DNA of 64,000 nt from Calothrix sp. NIES-4105 (GTDB lineage: Bacteria; Cyanobacteriota; Cyanobacteriia; Cyanobacteriales; Nostocaceae): positions 10,407,717 to 10,471,716 of the forward strand of contig NZ_AP018290.1 of the NCBI RefSeq assembly GCF_002368415.1. Direction: 5' to 3'. The position numbers were made by a program, and so were the translations under genes. Within the stretch, counting starts at the first letter, position 1. Each line of letters begins with the position of its first letter. Below the pieces are notes generated by a model. It was not told where the DNA came from, searched no databases, and saw nothing but the letters and a program-made list of their open reading frames with translations. Below are positions 44,141 through 52,840 of this stretch, one piece after another.

Positions 44141-44605
44141 TTACTTAATATTTCTCCATGTGTCAGCATCAGTAAAACGTTGTAAGTGCTTAAGATTTGT
44201 TGTGGCAATTACAACATCTCGCCCTGGATACTCTTCTTTTAAAAGTCTCCATTGAGCAGCAATAATAACATCTCCATCAATATTTTTATCACTTGCAGTC
44301 GGTATCCCTTGACTACGAACTTCTGCCCAAACTTGAGCAGCTTCTTTCATCAAATTTTTAGTTAATGGTAAAAATTAAATCCATTCTGAGAGTGAATCTA
44401 AATTTTTTAATCCATTAACTGACGGTTCTCTCAATAGCGATAGAATTAGACCTCTTCTAACTTCATAATCACAAAGGTCAGATGTTACTATATAAACACT
44501 CTTAGAAAGTAATCGAAAGAACCATTCTTTACAATCTGCAGCTTCTCCAGTCTGTCTGGGAGATGACAATAAGCCTAGCACACCTGAATCTAAAAAAACT
44601 ATCAT
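44141..44605 (-). pseudogene. PIN-domain toxin gene split by an in-frame stop
   Basis: 44375-44605 encodes MIVFLDSGVLGLLSSPRQTG to LDSLSEWI and a TAA (44375-44377). The same frame continues FLPLTKNLMKEAAQVWAEVR, GIPTASDKNIDGDVIIAAQW, DVVIATTNLKHLQRF. Together they make one PIN domain with both halves of the acidic site (LDSG and DGD, ATTNLKHL). A single nonsense codon therefore separates the halves. The start overlaps the upstream gene by 4 bp. Confidence 0.82.
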
Positions 44606-45462
44606 TCTTCTGAGTAAAGTTTATGCCCTGGTGGTCTTTCATTATCCACTATTTGCTTAAAAAGTTCAAAATGTAGTGAGCGCTTTTTAGATTCTTCCGG
44701 TGACACTTTTTCATCTAGCCAACTTCTAACAAGCTTCATAGCACCTTGGTTTTTTTGCAGTTGCTCTTCTGGTGTGCGTCCCATGTGCTTTAAATATGGC
44801 GCCAATTCTTTCCCATTTTTATATCCCTCAATTTTTTCATCTTCTTTGATTTTGTCCAAGTACCATAATGTAGATATTAAAGTACGCTTTAATCTAGCCG
44901 CAGTTTTTAAAAAATTTGGAATTGAAATATTTTCCTCTTTATTCCTTTCTTCTAATTCTATTCGTAAGCCTGCATTTACTGCCATTTCAATTGCTCTACA
45001 TATATCAAAGGTTAAAAATTGCCCTTTTTCTATAATTGTGGCAAAATTTTCGTAACCTAAAATGTATTTATTAAATTTTTCAATCAAATCAATTTCGTGT
45101 TCTGCGGTAAAAATTAAGTCAAGTCCTTGATAAATTTCTGTGTAAACTGCTAATAGTTTATTTAAATAATCTATTTGCTCGATAATGTTTAATAACTCGT
45201 TTATATTTTGTTTTTCAAGAAGTTCTTTAGCTAGCAAGCACAAATGACTAACTTGTTGTAACTGTTGATGCTTTTGCGTAAAATTACTAGATTCAATAGT
45301 TTTTTTAATTACAATTTCAATTTTACCAAGCGTTGTATTAATTGATTCATCTTGATTTTGAGAATGAATAATATGCTCCAGTTTTTCGTTTTGAGCAAGT
45401 AGGTTATGCTTGATATGGCTATCTAATATTTTTGAGCTTTTCAGAAGTTCAGTTGGTGTCAT
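44602..45462 (-). CDS. Long putative antitoxin upstream of the PIN gene
   Basis: A 286-residue, largely helical protein. The N-terminal 120 residues look like a coiled coil (LLAQNEKLEHIIHSQNQDES; LLNIIEQIDYLNKLLAVYTE), and a middle region resembles a helical bundle (FDICRAIEMAVNAGLRIELE). The C-terminus (AMKLVRSWLDEKVSPEESKK, HFELFKQIVDNERPPGHKLY) ends in the way VapB/AbrB-like antitoxins meet their PIN partner. The 4-bp overlap with the PIN gene supports a pair. It is much longer than usual antitoxins. Family not recognised. Confidence 0.62.
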   Translation of the reverse strand: MTPTELLKSSKILDSHIKHNLLAQNEKLEHIIHSQNQDESINTTLGKIEIVIKKTIESSNFTQKHQQLQQVSHLCLLAKELLEKQNINELLNIIEQIDYLNKLLAVYTEIYQGLDLIFTAEHEIDLIEKFNKYILGYENFATIIEKGQFLTFDICRAIEMAVNAGLRIELEERNKEENISIPNFLKTAARLKRTLISTLWYLDKIKEDEKIEGYKNGKELAPYLKHMGRTPEEQLQKNQGAMKLVRSWLDEKVSPEESKKRSLHFELFKQIVDNERPPGHKLYSEE

Positions 45463-45867
45463 AATTGCTCCTTAAGACATACTGTACATATATATTAACC
45501 TACAGTCAAATGGTATTCGTAGGTTATCTGTCCCAGGCGACCTTTGCACAGGCGAGACACCTATGCTACAGGCGCCTTCAGATGGTAGTGTATGGGAAAC
45601 ACCGTTAGATTTTAGTAAATTTAAACACTACCGAGTTATTCGAGGTTGGAGGTCAGCACGTCGTAGCGCAGGAGAAGCTAATGCTCGTGTACAATCACCG
45701 ATGGGATGAGCGAGTTGCTTGTTTTATACCTTAAAAATATGAACGCTACGACAACTGGCGAACATATTGCCAATGAGTGATTTTAACCTCGACGAGTCTC
45801 CTTGACAAGAGCATATGCAAACTATAGCATTTAATTAGATGTTTTATTAAATGTTTTATTAAATGCT
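45463..45867. other. Intergenic region with possible FGE-like remnant
   Basis: Contains a GACACCTATGCTACAGGCGCC repeat, and 45570-45708 reads SVWETPLDFSKFKHYRVIRG, WRSARRSAGEANARVQSP. YRVIRG-W--ARR weakly recalls the end of formylglycine-generating-enzyme-like proteins. No start or upstream part is visible. Confidence 0.35.
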
Positions 45868-46227
45868 ATGCAAGTTAGAATTAATCTCGAAAATATCCAA
45901 ACTCTCACCGACTTTAAACGAAACGCAAAGGACTACGTAGAGCGGATAAAGGCTACAAAATCTCCACTTGTCCTGACGGTAAACGGGAAAGCAGAGGTTG
46001 TAGTTCAGGAGGCGCAAGCGTTTCAAGACATGATGGATAGGCTTGAACGTGTGGAAGAAGAATTGAAGACACTTAAGCTTAAGGCATTGCGACAAGAAAT
46101 AGCTATTGGAATTGAGCAGCTTGATAGCGGTCAGTATACCGAATACGATGAAGAATCGCTCCCAGCTTTTTTTGAAGACATTAAAGCAAGAGGACGCAAG
46201 AGATTGGAGGAAAACAATACTCCATGA
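45868..46227 (+). CDS. Phd/YefM family antitoxin
   Basis: A 119-residue antitoxin: NIQTLTDFKRNAKDYVERIK, ATKSPLVLTVNGKAEVVVQE, AFQDMMDRLERVEEELKTLK is the Phd/YefM DNA-binding fold with its dimer helix. The C-terminal 50 residues (IGIEQLDSGQYTEYDEESLP) are the toxin-binding tail. The gene overlaps the ParE gene by 4 bp. Confidence 0.9.
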   Translation: MQVRINLENIQTLTDFKRNAKDYVERIKATKSPLVLTVNGKAEVVVQEAQAFQDMMDRLERVEEELKTLKLKALRQEIAIGIEQLDSGQYTEYDEESLPAFFEDIKARGRKRLEENNTP

Positions 46228-46538
46228 GCCGATTTAAAATTTCTTCTCAAGCTGCACAAGACCTTGAGGATATCTGGAGCTATGTTGCCAAAAATAACCC
46301 ACGGGCTGCCGACAACCTTTTTGATAAGCTGCGAGAAAGGTTTGCCAAACTTGCCAAATTTCCACAGATGGGACAGGGACGCGAAGACTTAGCTCTTTCT
46401 CTCCGCAGTTTTCCTGTGGGAAGTTACCTTATTTTTTACCGCACTCTAGATGAAGGAATTGAAATCGCACGTATTATTCATGGTTCACAAGACATAGAAC
46501 AAATCTTTAAAGAAGTTGAAGACACAGATGACATTTAA
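46224..46538 (+). CDS. parE: ParE/RelE superfamily toxin
   Basis: A 104-residue toxin: FKISSQAAQDLEDIWSYVAK, RAADNLFDKLRERFAKLAKF, PQMGQGREDLALSLRSFPVG, YLIFYRTLDEGIEIARIIHG is typical ParE (gyrase poison) sequence. Complete, and coupled to the antitoxin through the ATGA overlap. Confidence 0.92.
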   Translation: MSRFKISSQAAQDLEDIWSYVAKNNPRAADNLFDKLRERFAKLAKFPQMGQGREDLALSLRSFPVGSYLIFYRTLDEGIEIARIIHGSQDIEQIFKEVEDTDDI

Positions 46539-46597
46539 CAGCCAGCCGTTTAGGAGCGGAGTTATCTATATATGTTATTTAGTGGGGAAGTGGGGAT

Positions 46598-47057
46598 ATG
46601 AAAGGCTTTAAAGAATTCCGAGAACTGTATGATGCTAGTATCTTTGAGTTTATTAATTCTCATTTGCGAGCTTTGAATGCCCATGAGATGAATCTTAAAG
46701 GGGCTGATTTTAGGGGCGCCTACTTGCCAGCCGCTGATTTTCAAGGAGCCAACGAATGAGGGGGCTAACTTCTCTGACGCTTGGTTGAGAGGAGCTTCGT
46801 TCGAGGAAGCTTGTTTGGATGGGGCTAATTTCGAGGGGGCTGATTTGAGCGGTGCTTGCTTTGGTCAAACTGCCGCTAGCAATGCCAATTTGAGTTATGC
46901 CAAATTGAGGGGTGCTATTTTAGATGAAGTTACTTTCAGAAACGCGAACTTCAGCCATACTGATCTTAGTGGTGCTATGCTTAATTTTGTCTTGAATGAA
47001 GCTATATTTTGCGAAACTATTATGCCAGACGGAAGCATTAGAAGTGATGGCTTTTAA
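46598..47057 (+). pseudogene. Frameshifted pentapeptide-repeat protein
   Basis: From the ATG at 46598: KEFRELYDASIFEFINSHLR, then pentapeptides NLKGADFRGAYLPAADFQGA ending at a TGA (46757). One base out of phase the repeats continue ANFSDAWLRGASFEEACLDG, ANFEGADLSGACF, ANLSYAKLRGAIL, and end at 47057. A single-base indel in AACGAATGAGGGGG explains it. Confidence 0.85.
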
Positions 47058-47174
47058 ATTGATAAAATATAAAAGCAGATTGATATAATTTTCAAGTATT
47101 GAATCTGATGAATATTTCTAAACATTATTTAAAAATTCACGACTATTAAGTATTTTGATACCCTTGGTGTCAAA

Positions 47175-47318
47175 TCAAAATTTTTCTAAAGTAAATTCTT
47201 CTTTTTCCTTGAGAAGCCAGCAAAAAGTTGTATATGGCGCATCTTCTGTTAAAGGGTAAGTTAGACCGTCTGTTAATGTTTCTAACTCAGTCAGAATTTT
47301 TTGGGTCTGAGATTCCAT
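47175..47318 (-). pseudogene. Fragment of a nuclease A inhibitor (NuiA-like) protein
   Basis: The complement from the ATG at 47318 reads MESQTQKILTELETLTDGLT, YPLTEDAPYTTFCWLLKEKE, EFTLEKF and stops (47 residues). L--LT-GL-YP-(S/T)E---- (F/Y)--F-W is the start of NuiA-family proteins, which are normally about 130 residues, so most of the protein is missing. Confidence 0.6.
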
Positions 47319-47356
47319 TACGGTGACAATGTAGCGGCGCCTAACACAAATATTTT

Positions 47357-47407
47357 AGTCCATTAAAATGGACTTGTGCTATTAGCCTATGGTTTTCAAC
47401 CATAGGC
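47357..47407. repeat. Double hairpin AGTCCATT / GCCTATGGTT
   Basis: AGTCCATT-AA-AATGGACT (47357-47374) and GCCTATGGTT-TTC-AACCATAGGC (47385-47407) form two adjacent perfect stems. This pair is known to me as a recurrent cyanobacterial repeat and lies just after the MFS gene's stop (minus strand), where it may end transcription. Confidence 0.75.
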
Positions 47408-47415
47408 GGGTTAGT

Positions 47416-48795
47416 TTATTTTGAAGCCTTAGCACTCCTCAGCCAAAACTCCACAAATGAAAGCAGCGCAGGACTAATAGGACTTATCACCCAATTAAAC
47501 AAAAAGTCAGCAATAGCAGTCTTACGCGGACGGTTAAGAAAAAAGGTTGACATCACAACTCCAACACAAGCTAAAGTTGCTGTAACAAAGAAAAACGGTG
47601 CAAAACTCCCTGTAATTCCTCGTATGGCGCCAATGGTAAAAATTCCACCTAATCCTCCAAAACCAAAGGCAGTAAACATTAAACCGTAGTTGCTAGGGTA
47701 ATTACTCAAGCCGAAAAAGCTTAACGTTGCAGCAGGCGCCACTGCTAACCATGCCCCTAAACAAAACCAAAATATACAGTACGCTATCAAGAAATTAGTG
47801 ACTTGTCCTTGTGATGTATTCCACATCACTATTGATGCTATTAAAATCAGAACATTGATAACGATAATAGTTAATTTGGGTTTGAGACGGTCGTTTAACC
47901 ACCCAAACAAAGGACGACCAATACCGTTAAATACAGCAAATAATGGAATTGCAAATGCTAACTGTTCCTGTTGCAGTCCAACAATTTCTTTACCAACTTG
48001 TGCAGTTGTGGCAATTGCTGTTAAACCTACAAATGTACCAACAATATAACAAATCCACAGTCCGTAAAAAGTCTGTGTTTGCACCATTGGTATATCTATG
48101 CTGTCTACATTATCTGTATTTGATACTGTTGGGCGCCAATTTGCGGGTTGCCAGCGTAGCGGTGGCATTTTTAATACACTCGCAATTGCCAAAATTATGA
48201 TTGTGAAGGCAATACCTAAAATTACAAAAGTCCCGCGTACACCAAAACCAGGAAGACCAATTGCACTATTACCATTCATCAACATAATAGCTAGCGGCGC
48301 CGTTATCAATGGTGACAACCCAAAACCAACAACCGTCATCCCCACCGCTAAACCCTTACGGTCAGGAAACCAACGCGCGGCAACTGCAAGTGGTACACCA
48401 TAAGCAATACCAACACCAATACCAGCTATCAAACCATAACTAAGAATCAAAAATGGTAAGTTGGGAGCAATACTTGAGAGTAAATAGCCAATTCCAACAA
48501 TTATTCCACCAATAGTGGTTAGTATACGCGGACTAAACCTGTATATGTATAATCCAGAAATTGGCATAACAAGGGTAAAAACCACACCTAAAACCATGAA
48601 CGGTAGTAAAATTGTTCCGGGCTTGGCTTGTAGTGCTGTCTCAAATGGACTACTAAAGATACTCCAAGAATAAACTGTCCCTAAACATAGCAGCACCGTT
48701 AACCCTAAAGGAATAAATAACCACCTTCCAACTTCGGGTCGCAGTCCAAAAAGTTTCTCTTCGCGCGGAAAATCAAAGTATTTAGTACTGTCCAT
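47416..48795 (-). CDS. MFS transporter of the oxalate/formate antiporter type
   Basis: A 459-residue protein with 12 hydrophobic segments. The N-terminus RWLFIPLGLTVLLCLGTVYS and LGVVFTLVMPISGLYI, plus GIGVGIAYGVPLAVAARWFP-DRKGLAVG, are typical of the OFA family (oxalate/formate or L-lactate transporters); the substrate cannot be read from sequence. The frame extends to 48864, but that part lies in a CCACAGAGAC repeat. The ATG at 48795 (MDSTKYFDFPREEKLFGLRP) is the proper start. Confidence 0.86.
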   Translation of the reverse strand: MDSTKYFDFPREEKLFGLRPEVGRWLFIPLGLTVLLCLGTVYSWSIFSSPFETALQAKPGTILLPFMVLGVVFTLVMPISGLYIYRFSPRILTTIGGIIVGIGYLLSSIAPNLPFLILSYGLIAGIGVGIAYGVPLAVAARWFPDRKGLAVGMTVVGFGLSPLITAPLAIMLMNGNSAIGLPGFGVRGTFVILGIAFTIIILAIASVLKMPPLRWQPANWRPTVSNTDNVDSIDIPMVQTQTFYGLWICYIVGTFVGLTAIATTAQVGKEIVGLQQEQLAFAIPLFAVFNGIGRPLFGWLNDRLKPKLTIIVINVLILIASIVMWNTSQGQVTNFLIAYCIFWFCLGAWLAVAPAATLSFFGLSNYPSNYGLMFTAFGFGGLGGIFTIGAIRGITGSFAPFFFVTATLACVGVVMSTFFLNRPRKTAIADFLFNWVISPISPALLSFVEFWLRSAKASK

Positions 48796-48837
48796 AATCA
48801 AACTATTTAGTTGGTTTCTTCTCTGTGTCCTAGAAGT

Positions 48838-48905
48838 CTCTGTGGTGAAATGCTTTTTTACCACAGAGACGGTAGAGACACGATTAATCGTGTCTGTACA
48901 GAGGT
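48838..48905. repeat. CCACAGAGAC and GTAGAGAC repeats
   Basis: A reverse and a forward CCACAGAGAC copy flank a short loop (48838-48871), followed by the palindrome GTAGAGACACGATTAATCGT-GTCTGTAC (48872-48899). It lies in the upstream region of the MFS gene. Confidence 0.75.
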
Positions 48906-49106
48906 AATAAAGTATAGGGGAGACTTTTAGATTTTATTTAATCATGGAGAGAGAATCTTTATATAACTATTCGTTTATAGTTACCATAGTATTTACCAGG
49001 GTCAGGTTAGCAAACTGTCTGTAACGCACGTTAATTTTTTAGCTAACAGTGCATAAATAGTAGTTAGTAGAACCTATATTGTAGATAAACTCCCTAACTT
49101 TTATAT

Positions 49107-51044
49107 ATGACTATAGATAATTATTCTTTTTCTCAAACCGAACAATATCAAATGACAGGTTTGGTTAGCTATGCTGAGTTACAGTCTTTACCTGGAATGT
49201 GGCAAATTACTGCAAAACAGTTTAAAGATGTTGCTGCATTAATAGACCCTCATGTCAAGCCTGAAGTTACTCTCACTTACGAGCAACTGTACTATCAAAT
49301 TCAACAGTTTGCGATTGGAATTCAGGTATTAGGATTTACTGGAGATACACAAGATTCTGTATTACCACGAATTGCATTGTTTGCTGATAATAGCGCGCGC
49401 TGGATGATTGCCGACCAAGGTATTATGATGGCAGGCGCCGCTAATGCGGTAAGGTCAAGTGCAGCAGATAAAGAAGAATTGCTCTATATATTAGAACATA
49501 GCGGTAGCGTTGGTTTAGTTGTCGAAAATATTAAAACTCTCAAAAAGCTTGAGCCAGAAGTATATAGTACAAATTTACAGTGGATAGTTTTGCTCTCTGA
49601 TGAGGAAGCACCAATAAATCAAAGTATAAAAATAATTAACTATAATCAACTCATGCAGTTGGCATCGAGTAATACTCTTAAAGAAGTAAAGTTAAATCGA
49701 GAACAGCTAGCAACTCTAATTTACACTTCTGGCACAACTGGTAAACCCAAGGGTGTAATGTTAACGCACGGCAATATTATACACCAACTTAATACTCTTA
49801 CATCAATTATTCAACCAGCAGTTGGTGATAAAACATTAAGTATATTACCGACTTGGCATAGCTTTGGACGTGTAGGAGAATATTACACACTTTCTCAAGG
49901 TTGTACTCAAGTTTATACGAACCGTCGTTATTTAAAGCAAGACTTACAAGAGTATAAACCGCAGTACGTTGTCGGTGTACCACGTTTATGGGAATCTATA
50001 TACGAAGGCATTCAAAAATCCTTCCGTGATAAATCACCCAGAATGCAAAAATTGATAAATAACTTCCTGGCTGTCAGCGGTAGATTTATCAAAGCAGTAC
50101 GAACTTGGAAAGGTTTAGACTTACAAAACTTAAATCCAACGCGCGCGCAAATTATGAACGCTTGGACTACCACTATTTTACTGGCGCCGCTGCACTTCTT
50201 GGGTGAGATGATAGTTTACAAGAAAATTCAGCAGGCAACAGGTGGTAATGTAAAACAACTAATTTGCGGTGGTGGTTCATTAGCACAGCACTTAGAAGAT
50301 TTCTTTGAAATTGTGGGAATCAATATTTTAGTCGGTTACGGACTGACAGAAACATCCCCCGTTCTCTCCGCGCGTCGTCACTATAAAAACTTACGCGGTT
50401 CTTCGGGTAAACCCATTGCTGGTACAGAGTTCAAAATAGTGGACTTAGAAACTCGTCAAACTTTACCTCCAAAACAAAAAGGTTTGGTAATGGCAAGGGG
50501 TCCGCAAATCATGAAAGGATATTATCTAAACCCTGAAGCTACACGCAAAGCTATCGACAATGAAGGATGGTTTGACACAGGTGACATTGGTTGGTTAACT
50601 CCAGATAACCAAATAGTCTTAACTGGTCGAGCTAAAGATACAATAGTACTAACTAATGGCGAAAATATCGAACCTCAACCAATAGAAGACGCTTGTTTAC
50701 GAAGTGACTATATCGACCAAATAATGCTTGTTGGTCAAGATGAAAAATTCTTGGGCGCCTTAATTGTACCGAATTTAGAAGCATTAGAAGCAAAGCTTAA
50801 TCAGCCAATACAAAACATTGATTTAAATAGCAAAGCTGTACGAGACTTATTCCGGGAAGAACTCAACCGTGAAACCCGCAAACGTCCTGGTTATCGTCGC
50901 GATGATGAAATTCTTGTGTTTGATTTAATTGCAGAACCATTTACTATTGAAAATGGTTTACTAACCCAAACGCTGAAAATTCGCCGCAATGTCGTAACAG
51001 AGCGTTATCAAGACATTATTAGAAAAATGTTTGGCAATGGATAA
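49107..51044 (+). CDS. aas: Long-chain acyl-ACP/acyl-CoA synthetase (AMP-forming)
   Basis: A 645-residue adenylate-forming enzyme that activates fatty acids. In cyanobacteria the orthologue (Slr1609 type) is an acyl-ACP synthetase recycling free fatty acids. Motifs: P-loop-like LIYTSGTTGKPKGVMLTHGN, gate region PTWHSFGRVGEYY, VGYGLTETSPVLSARR, the hinge and DTGDIGWLTPDNQIVLTGRA-KD, then the C-terminal NGENIEPQPIED and catalytic Lys region TQTLKIRRNVV. Length and motifs are complete. It is a single gene. Confidence 0.92.
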   Translation: MTIDNYSFSQTEQYQMTGLVSYAELQSLPGMWQITAKQFKDVAALIDPHVKPEVTLTYEQLYYQIQQFAIGIQVLGFTGDTQDSVLPRIALFADNSARWMIADQGIMMAGAANAVRSSAADKEELLYILEHSGSVGLVVENIKTLKKLEPEVYSTNLQWIVLLSDEEAPINQSIKIINYNQLMQLASSNTLKEVKLNREQLATLIYTSGTTGKPKGVMLTHGNIIHQLNTLTSIIQPAVGDKTLSILPTWHSFGRVGEYYTLSQGCTQVYTNRRYLKQDLQEYKPQYVVGVPRLWESIYEGIQKSFRDKSPRMQKLINNFLAVSGRFIKAVRTWKGLDLQNLNPTRAQIMNAWTTTILLAPLHFLGEMIVYKKIQQATGGNVKQLICGGGSLAQHLEDFFEIVGINILVGYGLTETSPVLSARRHYKNLRGSSGKPIAGTEFKIVDLETRQTLPPKQKGLVMARGPQIMKGYYLNPEATRKAIDNEGWFDTGDIGWLTPDNQIVLTGRAKDTIVLTNGENIEPQPIEDACLRSDYIDQIMLVGQDEKFLGALIVPNLEALEAKLNQPIQNIDLNSKAVRDLFREELNRETRKRPGYRRDDEILVFDLIAEPFTIENGLLTQTLKIRRNVVTERYQDIIRKMFGNG

Positions 51045-51229
51045 AACGGATGTAACGGATAATGGATTGTAGCACAGGCTTGTGGCACAGGCGTCCCTGC
51101 CTGTGTAGTAGTTATTAATCTTTTTTACCACAGAGACACAGAGTACACAGAGAGAGGAGAAATAAACCACAAAGGACACAAAGGACACAAAGGGGGGAGT
51201 TATTAAGAGATAAGCAGAGGCGCCGCTTA
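51045..51229. repeat. ACGGAT, GCCTGTG and CCACAGAGAC repeats
   Basis: AAACGGATGTAACGGAT (51043-51059), CACAGGCGTCCCTGCCTGTG (51077-51096), and a long CCACAGAGAC copy (51126-51195). The ATCCGTTACATCCGTTGCAT at 51240 continues the first family in the opposite sense, inside the next reading frame. Confidence 0.7.
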
Positions 51230-52279
51230 ATGAATAAACCATCCGTTACATCCGTTGCATCGGTTGCCCTGAACCAGTCACTTCGCTTTGAAGCTTGTAT
51301 TGGCGCCAATGTGGCTATTAGTGATGAAAAATATGGTTCATGGTCAGGAAGTGCAGGATATTCAGATTTAGACGCGCGCATAAAAATGGGCGCCAGTCGC
51401 TTTTATATATATAGTATTACCAAGACTTTTGTCGCTGCTTGCTTACTGTTATTAATGCAAGACGGATTGATAGATTTAGATGAACCTGTTACAAAATGGC
51501 TTAGAGAATTACCTTTTCCAGAAACAGTAACTTTACGGCGCCTGCTAAATCATAGAAGTGGAGTGCCTAATTATACTAGTTTAGAGAGTTATTTACCTGC
51601 TGTAAGAGAAAATCCTTCAATACCTTGGACGCATCAGCAAGTTATAGAGTTAACATGCCAAGGAGAACTTGATTTTGAACCCGGAGAAAAATTTCGCTAC
51701 TCGAATACTGGCTACATGTTACTATATGAAGTAATTGAAGTAGTGACAGGTAGAACTTTTGCCGAAGCATTAAAAAGTCAGATTTTTGATGTATTGAATT
51801 TGAAGAATACATATGTAGCACATGAAGTTGATGCAAAAGGAGAATTGGCGCCGGGTTTTAGTAGAGATTTAAATATAGAAAACCGGATAGAAAACGTAAT
51901 TCCTTGCTATCATCCAGATTGGTGTGCAACTGGGTTAATTGTTTCAACAGCAGAAGATGTTGTGAAATTCTTTCAAAGTCTGTTTACTGAAAAATTACTT
52001 AATTCTCAATCTTTAAAAGAAATGCTAACCCCTGTACCAACACCAACTCGTCATCCTTGGTACAAAAACCCTTGTTATGGCTTGGGAATAATGATTGACC
52101 CTGAATCTAAATACGGTACTATGTATGGTCACGGTGGTGCTGGTCCCGGTTATAATACTTGGGGTATGCATCTACCTAATTTTCATGGTCGTAAATTAAC
52201 TTTAGCTGTTTTTTGTAACGCTTCAATGTTAGACCACCCATATGGAATGGTTGATGACATATTGCGATTAATCTTGTAG
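51230..52279 (+). CDS. Serine hydrolase of the beta-lactamase/DD-peptidase family
   Basis: A 349-residue class C-like serine hydrolase with SITK (Ser62, Lys65), the second motif YSNTGY, and HGGAGPGYNTWG as the third. No signal peptide is obvious, so it may be cytosolic. Such proteins include esterases, D-aminopeptidases and PBP-like enzymes, and the substrate is unknown. The first 15 residues (NKPSVTSVASVALNQ) derive from the ATCCGTTACATCCGTT repeat; there is no later Met before the fold, so the repeat may now supply the start codon. Confidence 0.86.
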   Translation: MNKPSVTSVASVALNQSLRFEACIGANVAISDEKYGSWSGSAGYSDLDARIKMGASRFYIYSITKTFVAACLLLLMQDGLIDLDEPVTKWLRELPFPETVTLRRLLNHRSGVPNYTSLESYLPAVRENPSIPWTHQQVIELTCQGELDFEPGEKFRYSNTGYMLLYEVIEVVTGRTFAEALKSQIFDVLNLKNTYVAHEVDAKGELAPGFSRDLNIENRIENVIPCYHPDWCATGLIVSTAEDVVKFFQSLFTEKLLNSQSLKEMLTPVPTPTRHPWYKNPCYGLGIMIDPESKYGTMYGHGGAGPGYNTWGMHLPNFHGRKLTLAVFCNASMLDHPYGMVDDILRLIL

Positions 52280-52385
52280 CGCGCGATTTCTTCCTTTGCG
52301 TCCCAACGCGAGCGCTACTGGGCAAGCCTTTGTAGTTTGTGGTTTATTCTTAAATATCTTAATATATAGCTGTTTCAAGTAAATA

Positions 52386-52835
52386 GTGTTACAGCCAAAA
52401 AAATTGTCGATACGATATACTGAACTTCATAATCATTACAACGGCGTACTGACACCTGAAGAGCTTATGCGTGTTAGTAACTATGGAGAAAACTATGGGC
52501 AAGCTCTGAAGAATCTTTGGAACTACTTCAAGAACAAATCCCGCGAGGGACTCGTATTGAGAAATATTTTGAAACAGGAGGGAATAATTACTCACGACAG
52601 TAGCGAATTACCGGAACAGCTTGACTGGGAAACTGCACAGAACATTGTTACCGATCTTCTTTCTGCCCTTGGCAATACTCCTTACAACCTTGCTTATAAA
52701 TTCCGCAACCAAATGCTTCGATCCAACCACGGAGTTAGTCAAAAACAAGTACTCCGGGCAGTGGTAGAAAATCTAAAGCGTCAGGATATTAGATACGCAG
52801 AATTACAAGGAAGTATAAAGATAGAGGAATATTAG
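52386..52835 (+). CDS. Adenosine-deaminase-like N-terminal fragment
   Basis: 149 residues. YTELHNHYNGVLTPEELMRV resembles the metal-binding start of the adenosine deaminase fold (ELH-H--G-L-P--L), and the end VSQKQVLRAVVENLKRQDIR-YAELQGSIK resembles the following helix and strand (V-Y-E-R-S). An intact deaminase would need about 200 more residues with His and Asp ligands, which are missing. It starts with GTG at 52386 and is followed after 5 bp by the pentapeptide gene. It could be a truncated enzyme kept as a binding domain, or a decayed gene. Confidence 0.55.
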   Translation: MLQPKKLSIRYTELHNHYNGVLTPEELMRVSNYGENYGQALKNLWNYFKNKSREGLVLRNILKQEGIITHDSSELPEQLDWETAQNIVTDLLSALGNTPYNLAYKFRNQMLRSNHGVSQKQVLRAVVENLKRQDIRYAELQGSIKIEEY

Positions 52836-52840
52836 TAGCT

